DNA of 59,328 nucleotides, from assembly GCA_903863935.1 (NCBI GenBank), contig CAIPDV010000037.1, positions 1 through 59,328 on the forward strand, given 5' to 3'. This DNA is from an uncultured Bacteroidota bacterium (GTDB lineage Bacteria > Bacteroidota > Bacteroidia > JABEUT01). Positions within the stretch are counted from its first letter, which is position 1. Every line of letters begins with the position of its first letter. The translations under genes were made by a program, and so were the position numbers. Positions 1 to 8,895 of this stretch are shown here, piece by piece. A model generated the notes under the pieces. The model worked only from the letters and a program-made list of their open reading frames with translations. It had not been told where the DNA came from and ran no database searches.

Positions 1-624
1 AATTGAATGTATTTTATATTTGGATAATCGCCTTAATTTTTCTCTTACCTCATCCAGACTAAATGCCCCATTTGCATCCAATCGTATCTCAAAATAATTC
101 TCAGGGTATTCTTTTCTCATCCCAATTAAAAACTTCAATTCCTCCTCAAACTCAATGGAACCAACTTTTACTTTAATACATCTAAACCCCTCTTCAACCT
201 TAGCTCTTAGCTGCTCTTTCATAAATCCAATACTTCCCATCCATATTAGTCCATTGATTGGAATACCTTCAATTCCATCTGTAAAATCTGAAGGGAATAA
301 AATTCTTTTCCCACCATTTTCCAAATCCTTTAATGCGGATTCAATTCCAAAAATTATAGATGGGAATAATTTTAATTTACTACCGATATCTTCAATATAA
401 TCACCAATATTTTGACAAACTTCGGCAAGAAAATTTTCATAATTTTCCACATCATCAATGCTCAAACCCTTTAGAATGCTACATTCACCGTACCCTATTA
501 CATAAGGGTTTTCTTCTTTCCAAATCCGGATAAAATAAGTTGGTTTTTCAGTCAACATACCTCTTGATGTACCGGAAGGTTGTTTAAAATTTAAAATATA
601 TTTATTGAAACTTGCTTTATACAT
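1..624 (-). CDS. menC: o-Succinylbenzoate synthase MenC (3' part missing)
   Basis: Enolase-superfamily enzyme that dehydrates SHCHC to o-succinylbenzoate in menaquinone synthesis. I translated it directly: 208 codons run off the left edge of the window without a stop. Visible are the KxK catalytic motif (IKVKVG, about residue 160) and the first metal-ligand strand RLDANGAF near residue 187; the remaining Asp/Glu ligands and the second catalytic Lys lie outside the window. The ATG at 622-624 overlaps the menA stop (617-619) by 8 bp, which suggests translational coupling. Its place after menF-menD-menB-menA supports the call. About 40% of the protein is missing, through truncation at the window edge rather than mutation. 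Confidence 0.9.
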   Translation of the reverse strand, partial: MYKASFNKYILNFKQPSGTSRGMLTEKPTYFIRIWKEENPYVIGYGECSILKGLSIDDVENYENFLAEVCQNIGDYIEDIGSKLKLFPSIIFGIESALKDLENGGKRILFPSDFTDGIEGIPINGLIWMGSIGFMKEQLRAKVEEGFRCIKVKVGSIEFEEELKFLIGMRKEYPENYFEIRLDANGAFSLDEVREKLRRLSKYKIHSI

Positions 625-1525
625 AAGGATGTAACACAATGCTCATTCCAAAAGTAATAACCAATAACAAAGTAAAAATAGCAAGTTGTTTTAGGTATTT
701 GTCCATTCCCGCGGAGTCGCTTCGGTAAATATTTATTATGTGCAAAATAAAGAACGGGATAGTGGCGAGAAAGGCCCATTGCCAGTTTGAGGTAACATGC
801 AGAAACGTAAATCTGACCAACCTGTTAAGTGATACGAGGATTAAAAACAAATGATATGTCTTTGCCCTCTTTAACCCAAGAATAACAGCGAGTGTTCTTT
901 TCCCTGAAATTTCATCATTATTAATATCCCTCATATTATTCACATTTAATACGGCGGCACTTAAAAAACCCACAGAACCGGCAGGTAAAAATATATCCAG
1001 ATGAAGATAATGGGAATGAAGGTAAAAGGTTCCACCAACACCTATAACCCCGAAAAAAACAAAAACGGCAAGATCGCCCCAACCCGAGTATCCATAGGGC
1101 TTTTTTCCCATTGTGTATTTAATTGCCCCCACAATGCTGAGTATCCCTATTACTAAAAAAACGATAAAAGCAATCAGACCGTTTGTCGCGAAATACAAAA
1201 GCGTGCACCCGCTTATGAGCGTTAGAACTGCGACAAAGATGACAGCATTCCGCATTTCTACAACAGAAATTATTCCTGTTTGCAGAGCCCTTTGAGGGCC
1301 TACCCTGTCAGCGTTATCTGTTCCTTTTTTGAAATCTCCGTAATCGTTCGCCAGATTCGAGAGTATTTGTAAAAGTATAGCGGTTAGTGCCGCTAGAATA
1401 CACGTTCGCAAATTAAATACACCAAAACCTGCTGCTAAAAAACTACCCATCCCTGTGCTGGCTAAAGCAAGCGGCAAGGTCCTTAAACGAAGGGATACAA
1501 CCCAGGCGTGGGTTTTTTTCATCAT
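617..1525 (-). CDS. menA: 1,4-Dihydroxy-2-naphthoate polyprenyltransferase MenA
   Basis: Integral membrane UbiA-family prenyltransferase that joins a polyprenyl diphosphate to DHNA, giving demethylmenaquinone. The 302-residue product has multiple hydrophobic segments. It carries the first Asp-rich motif (NDYGDFKKGTD, residues 60-70) and the second (NNMRDINND, residues 196-204), which bind Mg-diphosphate. Full length for the family. It starts directly against the menB stop (TAA at 1526-1528, ATG at 1525) and overlaps menC at its end, so it sits inside the men operon. Either of two tandem Met codons could be the start. Confidence 0.95.
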   Translation of the reverse strand: MMKKTHAWVVSLRLRTLPLALASTGMGSFLAAGFGVFNLRTCILAALTAILLQILSNLANDYGDFKKGTDNADRVGPQRALQTGIISVVEMRNAVIFVAVLTLISGCTLLYFATNGLIAFIVFLVIGILSIVGAIKYTMGKKPYGYSGWGDLAVFVFFGVIGVGGTFYLHSHYLHLDIFLPAGSVGFLSAAVLNVNNMRDINNDEISGKRTLAVILGLKRAKTYHLFLILVSLNRLVRFTFLHVTSNWQWAFLATIPFFILHIINIYRSDSAGMDKYLKQLAIFTLLLVITFGMSIVLHPYV

Positions 1526-2353
1526 TTATGGAAATTTTGGAAACTTACTAAAATCAGGTTTTCTTTTTTGCATGAAAGCATCCCGGCCTTCCTTGGCTTC
1601 ATCAGAGAGATAATAAAGCAGGGTAGCATTACCGGCCAGTTCCTGCAATCCCGCCTGACCATCTAATTCTGCGTTGAATGAAGTTTTTAGCATGCGTAAT
1701 GCCAGTGGGCTCTTTTGGAGAATTTTATTACACCATTCCACAGTAACATCTTCTAATTGTTCTAATGGAACAACTTTATTTACCAACCCCATATCCAATG
1801 CTTCCTGTGCATCATACTGATCGCATAAATACCATATTTCGCGTGCTTTCTTTTGACCAACAATACGTGCAAGATAGGACGCGCCAAAGCCACCGTCGAA
1901 ACTTCCAACTTTGGGCCCTGTCTGCCCGAAGCGCGCATTTTCCGCTGCAATTGAAAGGTCGCAAACTACATGCAAAACATGCCCTCCACCAATAGCCCAA
2001 CCCGCTACCATAGCAATAACAGGCTTAGGGATTGAGCGGATTAATTTTTGCAAATCAAGTACATTTAATCTTGGAGTTTTATCTTTTCCTACATAGCCTC
2101 CGTGTCCTCTTACCCCTTGATCTCCGCCAGAGCAAAAAGCTTTCCCGCCTTCGCCGGTAAGAATTATAACACCAATATCTGTTCGCTCCCTGCAAATATG
2201 CATCGCATCAATCATTTCATCCACTGTAAGTGGTGTAAATGCATTATGTACTTTAGGCCTGTTAATACTGATTTTAGCTATACCCTTATGAAAGGTGAAT
2301 AGAATCTCTTTATACTTTTTGATGGGTTTCCAATCCCTTTTTTTAGTTGCCAT
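1526..2353 (-). CDS. menB: 1,4-Dihydroxy-2-naphthoyl-CoA synthase MenB
   Basis: Crotonase-fold enzyme that closes the second ring by Dieckmann-type cyclisation of o-succinylbenzoyl-CoA. The 275-residue protein shows the oxyanion-hole segment CSGGDQG (about residues 74-80), the second oxyanion segment GWAIGGGH (about 112-119) and [11 protein letters not shown] (about 144-154), typical of MenB rather than general enoyl-CoA hydratases. Its ATG at 2353 overlaps the 3' end of menD by 11 bp. MenE (the CoA ligase supplying its substrate) is not in the window and may lie beyond menC. Confidence 0.95.
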   Translation of the reverse strand: MATKKRDWKPIKKYKEILFTFHKGIAKISINRPKVHNAFTPLTVDEMIDAMHICRERTDIGVIILTGEGGKAFCSGGDQGVRGHGGYVGKDKTPRLNVLDLQKLIRSIPKPVIAMVAGWAIGGGHVLHVVCDLSIAAENARFGQTGPKVGSFDGGFGASYLARIVGQKKAREIWYLCDQYDAQEALDMGLVNKVVPLEQLEDVTVEWCNKILQKSPLALRMLKTSFNAELDGQAGLQELAGNATLLYYLSDEAKEGRDAFMQKRKPDFSKFPKFP

Positions 2354-4061
2354 TTTTTAATGATTTAAAATAACCTGAAAACACTTCGGCATTCACTTCA
2401 TTTGGAGTGAACACCTCCAGCACTGCGGGTTTTCCTTTATGGTCCTTATATAAATTATTTAATCCTTGTTTTAATTCAATTTCGTTTGTTGCTGAATAAT
2501 ATGGAATATTATGGGCTTTAACAATTCCTTCAGCCTTCATTGAATGTTTTGCCTCAAAATATTTTTCAAGCAAAGGTGAATCTTTCGAATCAATCAAACG
2601 AAATATTCCTCCTCCTCCATTATTGATTACAATTATTTTCAGGTTATCGCTTAGATATTTATTCCACAAGGCATTGGAATCGTAGAAGAATGCTAAATCC
2701 CCCGTGATTAATGTAGTCATTTTTCCAGTACTGTATGCCGCACCTGAAACGGTACTTGTAATTCCATCTATTCCGCTTACACCACGATTACAAAAATAAT
2801 TTATCAACTTCTTTGAATCTGTTTCAAACAGGTTTGCATAACGAATCGGAGAGCTATTCCCAAGATGCACATCCGAATTTTTTGGAATACTTCGCAGGAT
2901 AACATCAATTACTTTAAGGTCGGAGTATCTCGCCCAACCCACGTATGCATCTAAAGATTGCTTTGCCTTATCAGAAATGGTTTTCAAGCCTTTAGCATAA
3001 CTTCCCTTTGATTGAGCACTTTGCGTTGAGAGTACATTAAAGAAATATTTTTCGTCAATCGCCAATACATCCGTCAACGATTGAAATGTATCGGTATGGG
3101 CCACGGAACTTGAAATATGCCAATGATGTTTCGGTTTGTACTTCCTAAGGTATGTTTTTAATTTCTTACTCGTTATTGATCCCCCAAATGTGATCAGGAT
3201 TTCAGGCTTAATCAGTTCTTTGTTTTTATCATAAACAGAATCCATTACAGCATCAATATTACAAATGAATTTATCACTTTGCATATTTGATGTAGTCTCG
3301 GTAAGAATTGCCACTGAAGAATCTATTGCAAGTTTATCAAGTAAATTATTTAATTCTTTATCCGGTCTGTGATGACCGCAAACAATCATATTTTTACTCG
3401 AACTATTCCATAAATCCAATATTTCCTGTTCACTTTCCTTACTTAGCTTTTTTTCAACTTTAGGTACATCTATAATTTTATAATCAATATTTATCTTTTC
3501 AATCTCTTTATACAAAGGCTCCCGGAATGGAATATTAATATGCACCGGCCCTTCATTGCCTTGTTCCGTGGCGGAATTAAATGCTTCGGAAATCAATCGT
3601 TGCGCATACCACAAATCGTCATTATGGCTTAGGTCTACTGGCAAATTGAAGGATGCCTTACAATAATTGGAATAAATATTTACTTGGTTGATGGTTTGTC
3701 CGTCATCCTGATTGATCCATTCAGAAGGGCGGTCGGCAGTAATTACAACCAGAGGAATTTTCTGATAAAAAGCCTCAGCAATTGCAGGAGCATAATTTAG
3801 TGCGGCAGAGCCGGAAGTACAGATAATTCCAACTGGAGCATTTGTTTGTTGAGCTATGCCAAGCGCGAAAAAAGCAGCACAACGTTCATCAATTATTGAG
3901 AGGCATTCTATTTCCTTTTGGGCATCGAATGCAATAACAAGGGGAGCATTCCTGGATCCGGAAGAAACTACCGCATGCCGCATTCCTTTTGCCGCCGCTA
4001 TTGCGGATAACATTTGTGCTATAGGCTTTTCGCTGGTTATGTTACTCGACTTCTTTCCCAT
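2343..4061 (-). CDS. menD: SEPHCHC synthase MenD
   Basis: Thiamine-diphosphate-dependent enzyme adding the 2-oxoglutarate-derived succinyl semialdehyde unit to isochorismate. The 572 residues match the family length. Visible are the N-terminal SGSRNAPL segment (34-41), the Glu-containing IDERCAAF (57-64) that activates the TPP aminopyrimidine, and the C-terminal TPP/Mg-binding [14 protein letters not shown]. The start ATG at 4061 directly abuts the menF stop (4062-4064), and the end overlaps menB. Its cofactor is the product of the thi operon later in the window. Confidence 0.95.
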   Translation of the reverse strand: MGKKSSNITSEKPIAQMLSAIAAAKGMRHAVVSSGSRNAPLVIAFDAQKEIECLSIIDERCAAFFALGIAQQTNAPVGIICTSGSAALNYAPAIAEAFYQKIPLVVITADRPSEWINQDDGQTINQVNIYSNYCKASFNLPVDLSHNDDLWYAQRLISEAFNSATEQGNEGPVHINIPFREPLYKEIEKINIDYKIIDVPKVEKKLSKESEQEILDLWNSSSKNMIVCGHHRPDKELNNLLDKLAIDSSVAILTETTSNMQSDKFICNIDAVMDSVYDKNKELIKPEILITFGGSITSKKLKTYLRKYKPKHHWHISSSVAHTDTFQSLTDVLAIDEKYFFNVLSTQSAQSKGSYAKGLKTISDKAKQSLDAYVGWARYSDLKVIDVILRSIPKNSDVHLGNSSPIRYANLFETDSKKLINYFCNRGVSGIDGITSTVSGAAYSTGKMTTLITGDLAFFYDSNALWNKYLSDNLKIIVINNGGGGIFRLIDSKDSPLLEKYFEAKHSMKAEGIVKAHNIPYYSATNEIELKQGLNNLYKDHKGKPAVLEVFTPNEVNAEVFSGYFKSLKNGN

Positions 4062-5108
4062 TTATTCGAATGCGTACAATAATGTTTTCTTTTTCATTTC
4101 AGTTTCTTCCCATTCTTTTTCGGGAATTGAATCTTTTGTAATTCCCCCGCCAATATACAGGTTTATTGCGTTAGAAAATATCTCTGCACACCTGAGATTT
4201 ACAAACAAATCAATATTTCCATCTACATTACATGGACCTAAAAACCCAGAATAGTATTTCCTATGGTAACCTTCCGTTTCCAGAATAAATTTTTTCGCCT
4301 CATTTAGCGGCATTCCACATACCGCAGGGGTTGGATGTAATGAGGATACGAGAGTCCACACATCTGTTTTTAAGGTTGCTGAAAAGTGAGTGATAAGATG
4401 CTTTAAATTTCCTGCAATAACCTCTTCGGGAAAAGAAACCATAATATTCTCACAATATTTTTTCAATATTTCTTGAATGTATTCAGTCACTACATCCTGT
4501 TCTTTCTTCTCTTTTGCGCCCCACTCTTCATCACTGTCGAATGGTTTAGTTCCTGCCAATGAAACTGTTTTTATCTTGTTTCGATGCTCTGAAACAAGCA
4601 GTTCAGGAGTTGTGGTTATCCATAGAAGTTCATCCGGTATATAAACCAGCGAAACAAAAGCTGAAGGATACTTTGTGCAAAGTTTCTGAAATACTTTTAC
4701 AGGATTATTATGACTAGTATTTTCAATACTTTCAGTTCGGGATAATACTACCTTTTGAAGACTTCCTGCTTTAATCTCATTAACAGCAGAGGTGACCATA
4801 TTACAATAAGCATCTTTGCTTTTCGACATAATATTTAATGCCAAAGAATCCTTAATTATCCAATTATTATAGCTTGATGAAACATCCGCTTCTAATTCTT
4901 CCGGAGTTTTGCATACATGTTTATCCGCCTGAATAAAATAGACCTTGCAATCACCATCAGGATTGAATGGATAAATTATATATCCCGATTTTGGAGGAAC
5001 ATTTTTTAGCGAATCCAATACCACTGGCTTAGATTCACTTTGGATAAACCAGGCTTCAATCTGATGTGGCATCCGGTAATAAACAATCGGAAAATTACTT
5101 TTATCCAC
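4062..5108 (-). CDS. menF: Isochorismate synthase MenF
   Basis: Chorismate-binding enzyme converting chorismate to isochorismate, the first committed step to menaquinone. The 348-residue product has the family core: SLAGTKPF in the middle, HPTPAVCG and the C-terminal YIGGGIT segment with its Mg-binding Glu context. The longest frame starts with GTG at 5108, because an in-frame stop lies a few codons upstream; the next Met is residue 13 (5072). A purine-rich AAGAG sits about 7 nt before the GTG, so I prefer 5108. It follows fadE by 20 bp and so may be co-transcribed with the fad genes. An entC-type role in siderophore synthesis is unlikely given menD next door. Confidence 0.92.
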   Translation of the reverse strand: MDKSNFPIVYYRMPHQIEAWFIQSESKPVVLDSLKNVPPKSGYIIYPFNPDGDCKVYFIQADKHVCKTPEELEADVSSSYNNWIIKDSLALNIMSKSKDAYCNMVTSAVNEIKAGSLQKVVLSRTESIENTSHNNPVKVFQKLCTKYPSAFVSLVYIPDELLWITTTPELLVSEHRNKIKTVSLAGTKPFDSDEEWGAKEKKEQDVVTEYIQEILKKYCENIMVSFPEEVIAGNLKHLITHFSATLKTDVWTLVSSLHPTPAVCGMPLNEAKKFILETEGYHRKYYSGFLGPCNVDGNIDLFVNLRCAEIFSNAINLYIGGGITKDSIPEKEWEETEMKKKTLLYAFE

Positions 5109-5128
5109 GATACACTCTTGCTAAATGT

Positions 5129-6919
5129 TTAGAAAGAATATTTGTTATCTGTAAGCATTTTGGCTGCAACCCTTCGGCGTGCATTCTTAGTATTGAAAGG
5201 GTCAGTCTTGGTAAAACGCCTCAGGCCGGAAATCATCATTCGCTGTTCATCGCCTTCTGCGTAAGCATAAATGGCATCCCTACCAGCTTTATGCATCCTT
5301 TCAGCAGAGTCGCTCAGCCATGTACGCATCATATCTAATTGCAATGCACACGCTTCTTCTCCCTGCATACTTACCAGCTTTTCAACACGCAATTGCAATG
5401 ACTCTCCCACATAGACCTCAATGAGCATATCTGCTACATTCATTACAATCTCTTGCTCAGTTTGAAGTTGGGTCATTAACTTTTTTACTGCTGCTCCGGC
5501 AACCATCAAACACGCCTTTTTGAAGTTTCTTAAATATCCTTTTTCTTTTGCAAACAAGGAATAATCCTGTTCACCCATATCAGGTATAGACATCAATTCA
5601 CCTGCTACTTTCTGCGCAGGGCCCAGCAAATCTAAATCCCCTTTAAGGGCTCGCTTAACCATCATATCCAAAATCAACATGCGGTTGATTTCATTGGTAC
5701 CTTCAAAAATACGGTTGATACGTGCATCGCGATAAGCACGTTCCATTGGGGCATCGGCTGAATATCCCATCCCGCCATAAATCTGCACACCTTCATCCAC
5801 TATATAATCAAGTGCTTCGGAGCCGAAAATTTTCATTATTGCAGCTTCTACTGCAAACTGTTCAGTCCCTTTTAAAATTGCCTGGCTCTTTTCCATTCCG
5901 CCTTCAGCAAGGCTGGTAATAGCATCCTCAATATTGCGGGTAGCCCTATATAGAGCCGATTCGCAAGCATACGCCATAATTGCCTGTTCGCCTAATTTAT
6001 GCTGAATGGCACCATACGTTCCAATTGCATGCCCGAATTGATTGCGTTGATTGGCATATTCCACAGCATGTGAAATAATTGCTTTGGACCCACCAAGAGC
6101 AGCAGCTGCAAGCTTAATGCGGCCTACGTTTAAAATGTTTACAGCAATCTTAAAGCCATTGCCCCGGTCCGATAAAAGGTTTTCAACCGGCACAGGGCAA
6201 TCATTAAAAAATATCTGACAAGTAGAACTACCTTTGATTCCCATCTTATGTTCCTCAGGATTGATGGTAATTCCGCCAAATGTTTTTTCAACGATAAAAG
6301 CACTCAGGTTTTTATCTGTATCTATTTTTGCAAATACAATAAATAAATCAGCAAAACCGGCATTGGTAATCCACATTTTTTGCCCATTAATAAGATAGCG
6401 TTTCCCGTCTGCTGATAATTTTGCATTGGTCTTTCCGGAGTTAGCATCCGAGCCCGAACCCGGTTCAGTAAGGCAATACGAAGCTTTAAACTCTCCTGAA
6501 GCTACTTTAGGCAAATACTTCTTTTTCTGATCTTCATTGCCATAATAAAGAATTGGCAAAGTACCGATACCTGTGTGTGCGGCAAGAGTTACTGCTACTG
6601 AATTTCCGGCTCCAACACTTTCAGTTGAAAGCATTCCGGTAACAAAATCTTTTTCAAAACCTCCGTATTGTTCAGGCACATTAAGTCCCAGAATACCTAA
6701 TTCGGCTGCCTTTTCCATGATTTTTACCATCAGGCCTTCCTCTTTATTATCGAGCCTGTCCAGGTTGGGCCAAACTTCAGTCGCCAGAAAATCATGGCAA
6801 CTTTGCGCTATCATTTTCTGTTCTTCCGTAAATTCCTCCGGAATAAAAATATCCTGAAATGAAGATTCCTTTACTAAAAATTCACCACCCTTTAGGGTTG
6901 ATTTCACTGATGTTTCCAT
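5129..6919 (-). CDS. fadE: Acyl-CoA dehydrogenase, long (FadE of B. subtilis type)
   Basis: FAD enzyme catalysing the first oxidation of fatty-acyl-CoA. At 596 residues it has the usual acyl-CoA dehydrogenase fold (about residues 25-420) plus a C-terminal extension of about 150 residues, as in Bacillus FadE (about 594). Motifs: TEPGSGSDA (substrate/FAD loop), MWITNAGFAD (FAD), and near residue 405 the segment RIFEGTNEINR, whose Glu is the expected catalytic base. It lies 6 bp after fadA, third in the order fadN-fadA-fadE known from B. subtilis, interrupted here only by an HNH gene. Confidence 0.93.
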   Translation of the reverse strand: METSVKSTLKGGEFLVKESSFQDIFIPEEFTEEQKMIAQSCHDFLATEVWPNLDRLDNKEEGLMVKIMEKAAELGILGLNVPEQYGGFEKDFVTGMLSTESVGAGNSVAVTLAAHTGIGTLPILYYGNEDQKKKYLPKVASGEFKASYCLTEPGSGSDANSGKTNAKLSADGKRYLINGQKMWITNAGFADLFIVFAKIDTDKNLSAFIVEKTFGGITINPEEHKMGIKGSSTCQIFFNDCPVPVENLLSDRGNGFKIAVNILNVGRIKLAAAALGGSKAIISHAVEYANQRNQFGHAIGTYGAIQHKLGEQAIMAYACESALYRATRNIEDAITSLAEGGMEKSQAILKGTEQFAVEAAIMKIFGSEALDYIVDEGVQIYGGMGYSADAPMERAYRDARINRIFEGTNEINRMLILDMMVKRALKGDLDLLGPAQKVAGELMSIPDMGEQDYSLFAKEKGYLRNFKKACLMVAGAAVKKLMTQLQTEQEIVMNVADMLIEVYVGESLQLRVEKLVSMQGEEACALQLDMMRTWLSDSAERMHKAGRDAIYAYAEGDEQRMMISGLRRFTKTDPFNTKNARRRVAAKMLTDNKYSF

Positions 6920-6925
6920 ATAATA

Positions 6926-8104
6926 CTAATTTAATAATTCAAATATTCCTGCTCCGCCTTGCCCGGTTCCAACACACATTGTAACAAGTCCGTATTTCAA
7001 TTTTCGGAGACGCATTTCATTAAAAAGCTGGACCGATAATTTAGCTCCTGTACATCCCAATGGATGGCCCAGTGCAATTGCACCACCGTTCACATTTACA
7101 ATATCCTGGTTCATTTCCAACTTACGCATCACTGCAAGGGATTGCGATGCAAAAGCTTCGTTCAATTCAATAAGTTGGATATCCTGTAATTTCATTCCTG
7201 CTTGCTTTAATGCCTTCGGAACTGCTTCCACGGGGCCAATACCCATAATTCGGGGAGGCACACCCGCAGCAGAATATGAAACAAGCCTTGCAATTGGTGT
7301 TAGATTTAACTCTTTAACTTTTCTTTCAGACATCACTATTACAAAAGCTGCACCATCGGAAGTTTGAGAAGAGTTACCCGCTGTTACGCTGCCATCCGCT
7401 GCAAACACAGGTTTTAGTTTTGCAAGTGCATCTAAAGAAGTATCGGCACGAGGGCCTTCATCGGCATCAACAATATATTCCCTTGATTTTTTCTTTCCTG
7501 ACTCGTCCACATAATTTTCTTTCACAGTAACCGGAACAATTCCATCTTTGAATTTTCCAGCTTTCATAGCTGCAATGGCGTTGGTATGTGAGCGAAGTGA
7601 AAATGCATCCTGATCTTCCCGTGACACCTTAAATTCGTTGGCAACTGCTTCAGCAGTCATACCCATGCCCCAATACCAGTCAGGGTGAACGGAAGCAACA
7701 TCAGAGTTTGGCATAATTCGCCATCCTCCCATTGGTATGAGTGACATAGATTCTGCCCCGCCTGCAATAATTACATCAGCCATTCCCGAACGGATTTTGG
7801 CTGTTGCGATTGCAATAGTTTCCAAGCCGGATGCGCAATAGCGGTTAACAATCATACCGGGAACTTTATCTGTATCTAATCCCATAAGCGAGATAAACCT
7901 TCCTACATTAAGGCCTTGCTCGGCCTCCGGCATTGCATTCCCGACAATTACATCATCAATTTCCTCTTTATTCAAATTAGGGACTGATGCCATTAATTTT
8001 TTAATAACACTAACAGCTAAATCATCGGTCCGCATAAAACGGAATTTGCCTCTTGGGGCTTTTCCAACCGCTGACCTGAATCCTGCAACTATATATGCGT
8101 CCAT
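6926..8104 (-). CDS. fadA: Acetyl-CoA C-acyltransferase (thiolase) FadA
   Basis: Thiolase cleaving 3-ketoacyl-CoA with CoA in the last step of beta-oxidation. The 392-residue length is typical. The nucleophilic Cys is in NRYCASGLE (about residue 88), the His in GGAIALGHPLGCTGA near residue 345, and the second catalytic Cys in VTMCVGTGQGG near residue 375. It is preceded by the HNH gene with a 5-bp gap and followed by fadE after 6 bp. A biosynthetic thiolase is possible from motifs alone, but the fadN and fadE neighbours favour degradation. Confidence 0.94.
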   Translation of the reverse strand: MDAYIVAGFRSAVGKAPRGKFRFMRTDDLAVSVIKKLMASVPNLNKEEIDDVIVGNAMPEAEQGLNVGRFISLMGLDTDKVPGMIVNRYCASGLETIAIATAKIRSGMADVIIAGGAESMSLIPMGGWRIMPNSDVASVHPDWYWGMGMTAEAVANEFKVSREDQDAFSLRSHTNAIAAMKAGKFKDGIVPVTVKENYVDESGKKKSREYIVDADEGPRADTSLDALAKLKPVFAADGSVTAGNSSQTSDGAAFVIVMSERKVKELNLTPIARLVSYSAAGVPPRIMGIGPVEAVPKALKQAGMKLQDIQLIELNEAFASQSLAVMRKLEMNQDIVNVNGGAIALGHPLGCTGAKLSVQLFNEMRLRKLKYGLVTMCVGTGQGGAGIFELLN

Positions 8105-8109
8105 AAATT

Positions 8110-8886
8110 CTAATTTAATTTTTCTTTACCTATTTTAGTTAATCCATTCAATACCAGCATGTCATTTTTACTTAATTCTCTTCCATTTAAATTATAGCCT
8201 GGAGAAACAATTACACAATCTTTTAACAAAAAGAATAAAATCCATCCACCAGTAATCTTTGACTTACCCTCAATAATTTTAAACTCAAGAGATCTTGTTC
8301 TAAAACGCAACAAATTATTTTTTCCAATATTAATTCCAAAATTTTTTATTTTTTCCAATAAATAAGCTTTAGTTTGTTTATCATATTCATTATTTTTTGA
8401 TAATTTACTCACCTTCATTGAACAAAGCTCAGAAATTTGAACAGGATGATTAATTTGCAAAATAAATAAATTGGGAATTTTCTTGACGCTTGGATAAATC
8501 ATATATAAGTCATTTCTATTTTCTACATATTTCTTTAAACCATCTTTATCTTTCAGGTCGATTTTTTCATTAAGTTCTAATGCTTTTGTTTTTAACCCTT
8601 CCTTCAATCTTATATATGCTTTCCAAACATTTGGTGGAGGAAAGTCTTCTCTACGGGCATTACAGTGTATGCATGCAAGTACACAGTTTTCCAAAGATGT
8701 GTCACCACCTTCGCTTCGAGGAATAACATGTTCAACAGTTAGGCTTTCGAAAGAAAAGTCCTTTTCACAGTACCAGCAGTAAGCACCTTGCCTCTCGAAA
8801 AGTAAAGGTTTAATTTTTTTCCCAAGTCTATAGTGCTGACTATAGGTCAGGTTATTTTTCACGTTTATTTTAGACGCTGTCTTCAT
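8110..8886 (-). CDS. HNH endonuclease domain protein inside the fad operon
   Basis: The 258-residue protein has an HNH domain at about residues 25-80: Cys pairs CWYC and CIHC (a probable structural zinc site) frame the catalytic segment VEHVIPRSEGG and a downstream ENC. The remaining 170 residues, Lys-rich and mixed alpha/beta in look, I do not recognise. It is not a beta-oxidation enzyme, yet it sits in the operon with gaps of 9 bp (fadN) and 5 bp (fadA). The gene appears richer in A and T than fadN and fadA. The same 10 bp (AATTCTAATT on the plus strand) lies at its stop codon (8106-8115) and at the fadN stop (8892-8901). This suggests insertion. A defence, homing or stand-alone nicking role cannot be decided from sequence. 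Confidence 0.85.
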   Translation of the reverse strand: MKTASKINVKNNLTYSQHYRLGKKIKPLLFERQGAYCWYCEKDFSFESLTVEHVIPRSEGGDTSLENCVLACIHCNARREDFPPPNVWKAYIRLKEGLKTKALELNEKIDLKDKDGLKKYVENRNDLYMIYPSVKKIPNLFILQINHPVQISELCSMKVSKLSKNNEYDKQTKAYLLEKIKNFGINIGKNNLLRFRTRSLEFKIIEGKSKITGGWILFFLLKDCVIVSPGYNLNGRELSKNDMLVLNGLTKIGKEKLN

Positions 8887-8895
8887 TCTATAATT

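Noticed and set aside
591-779. Minus-strand open frame of 62 codons between menC and menA
   Set aside because: Lies within menA in another frame; the true menC start is the ATG at 622-624.
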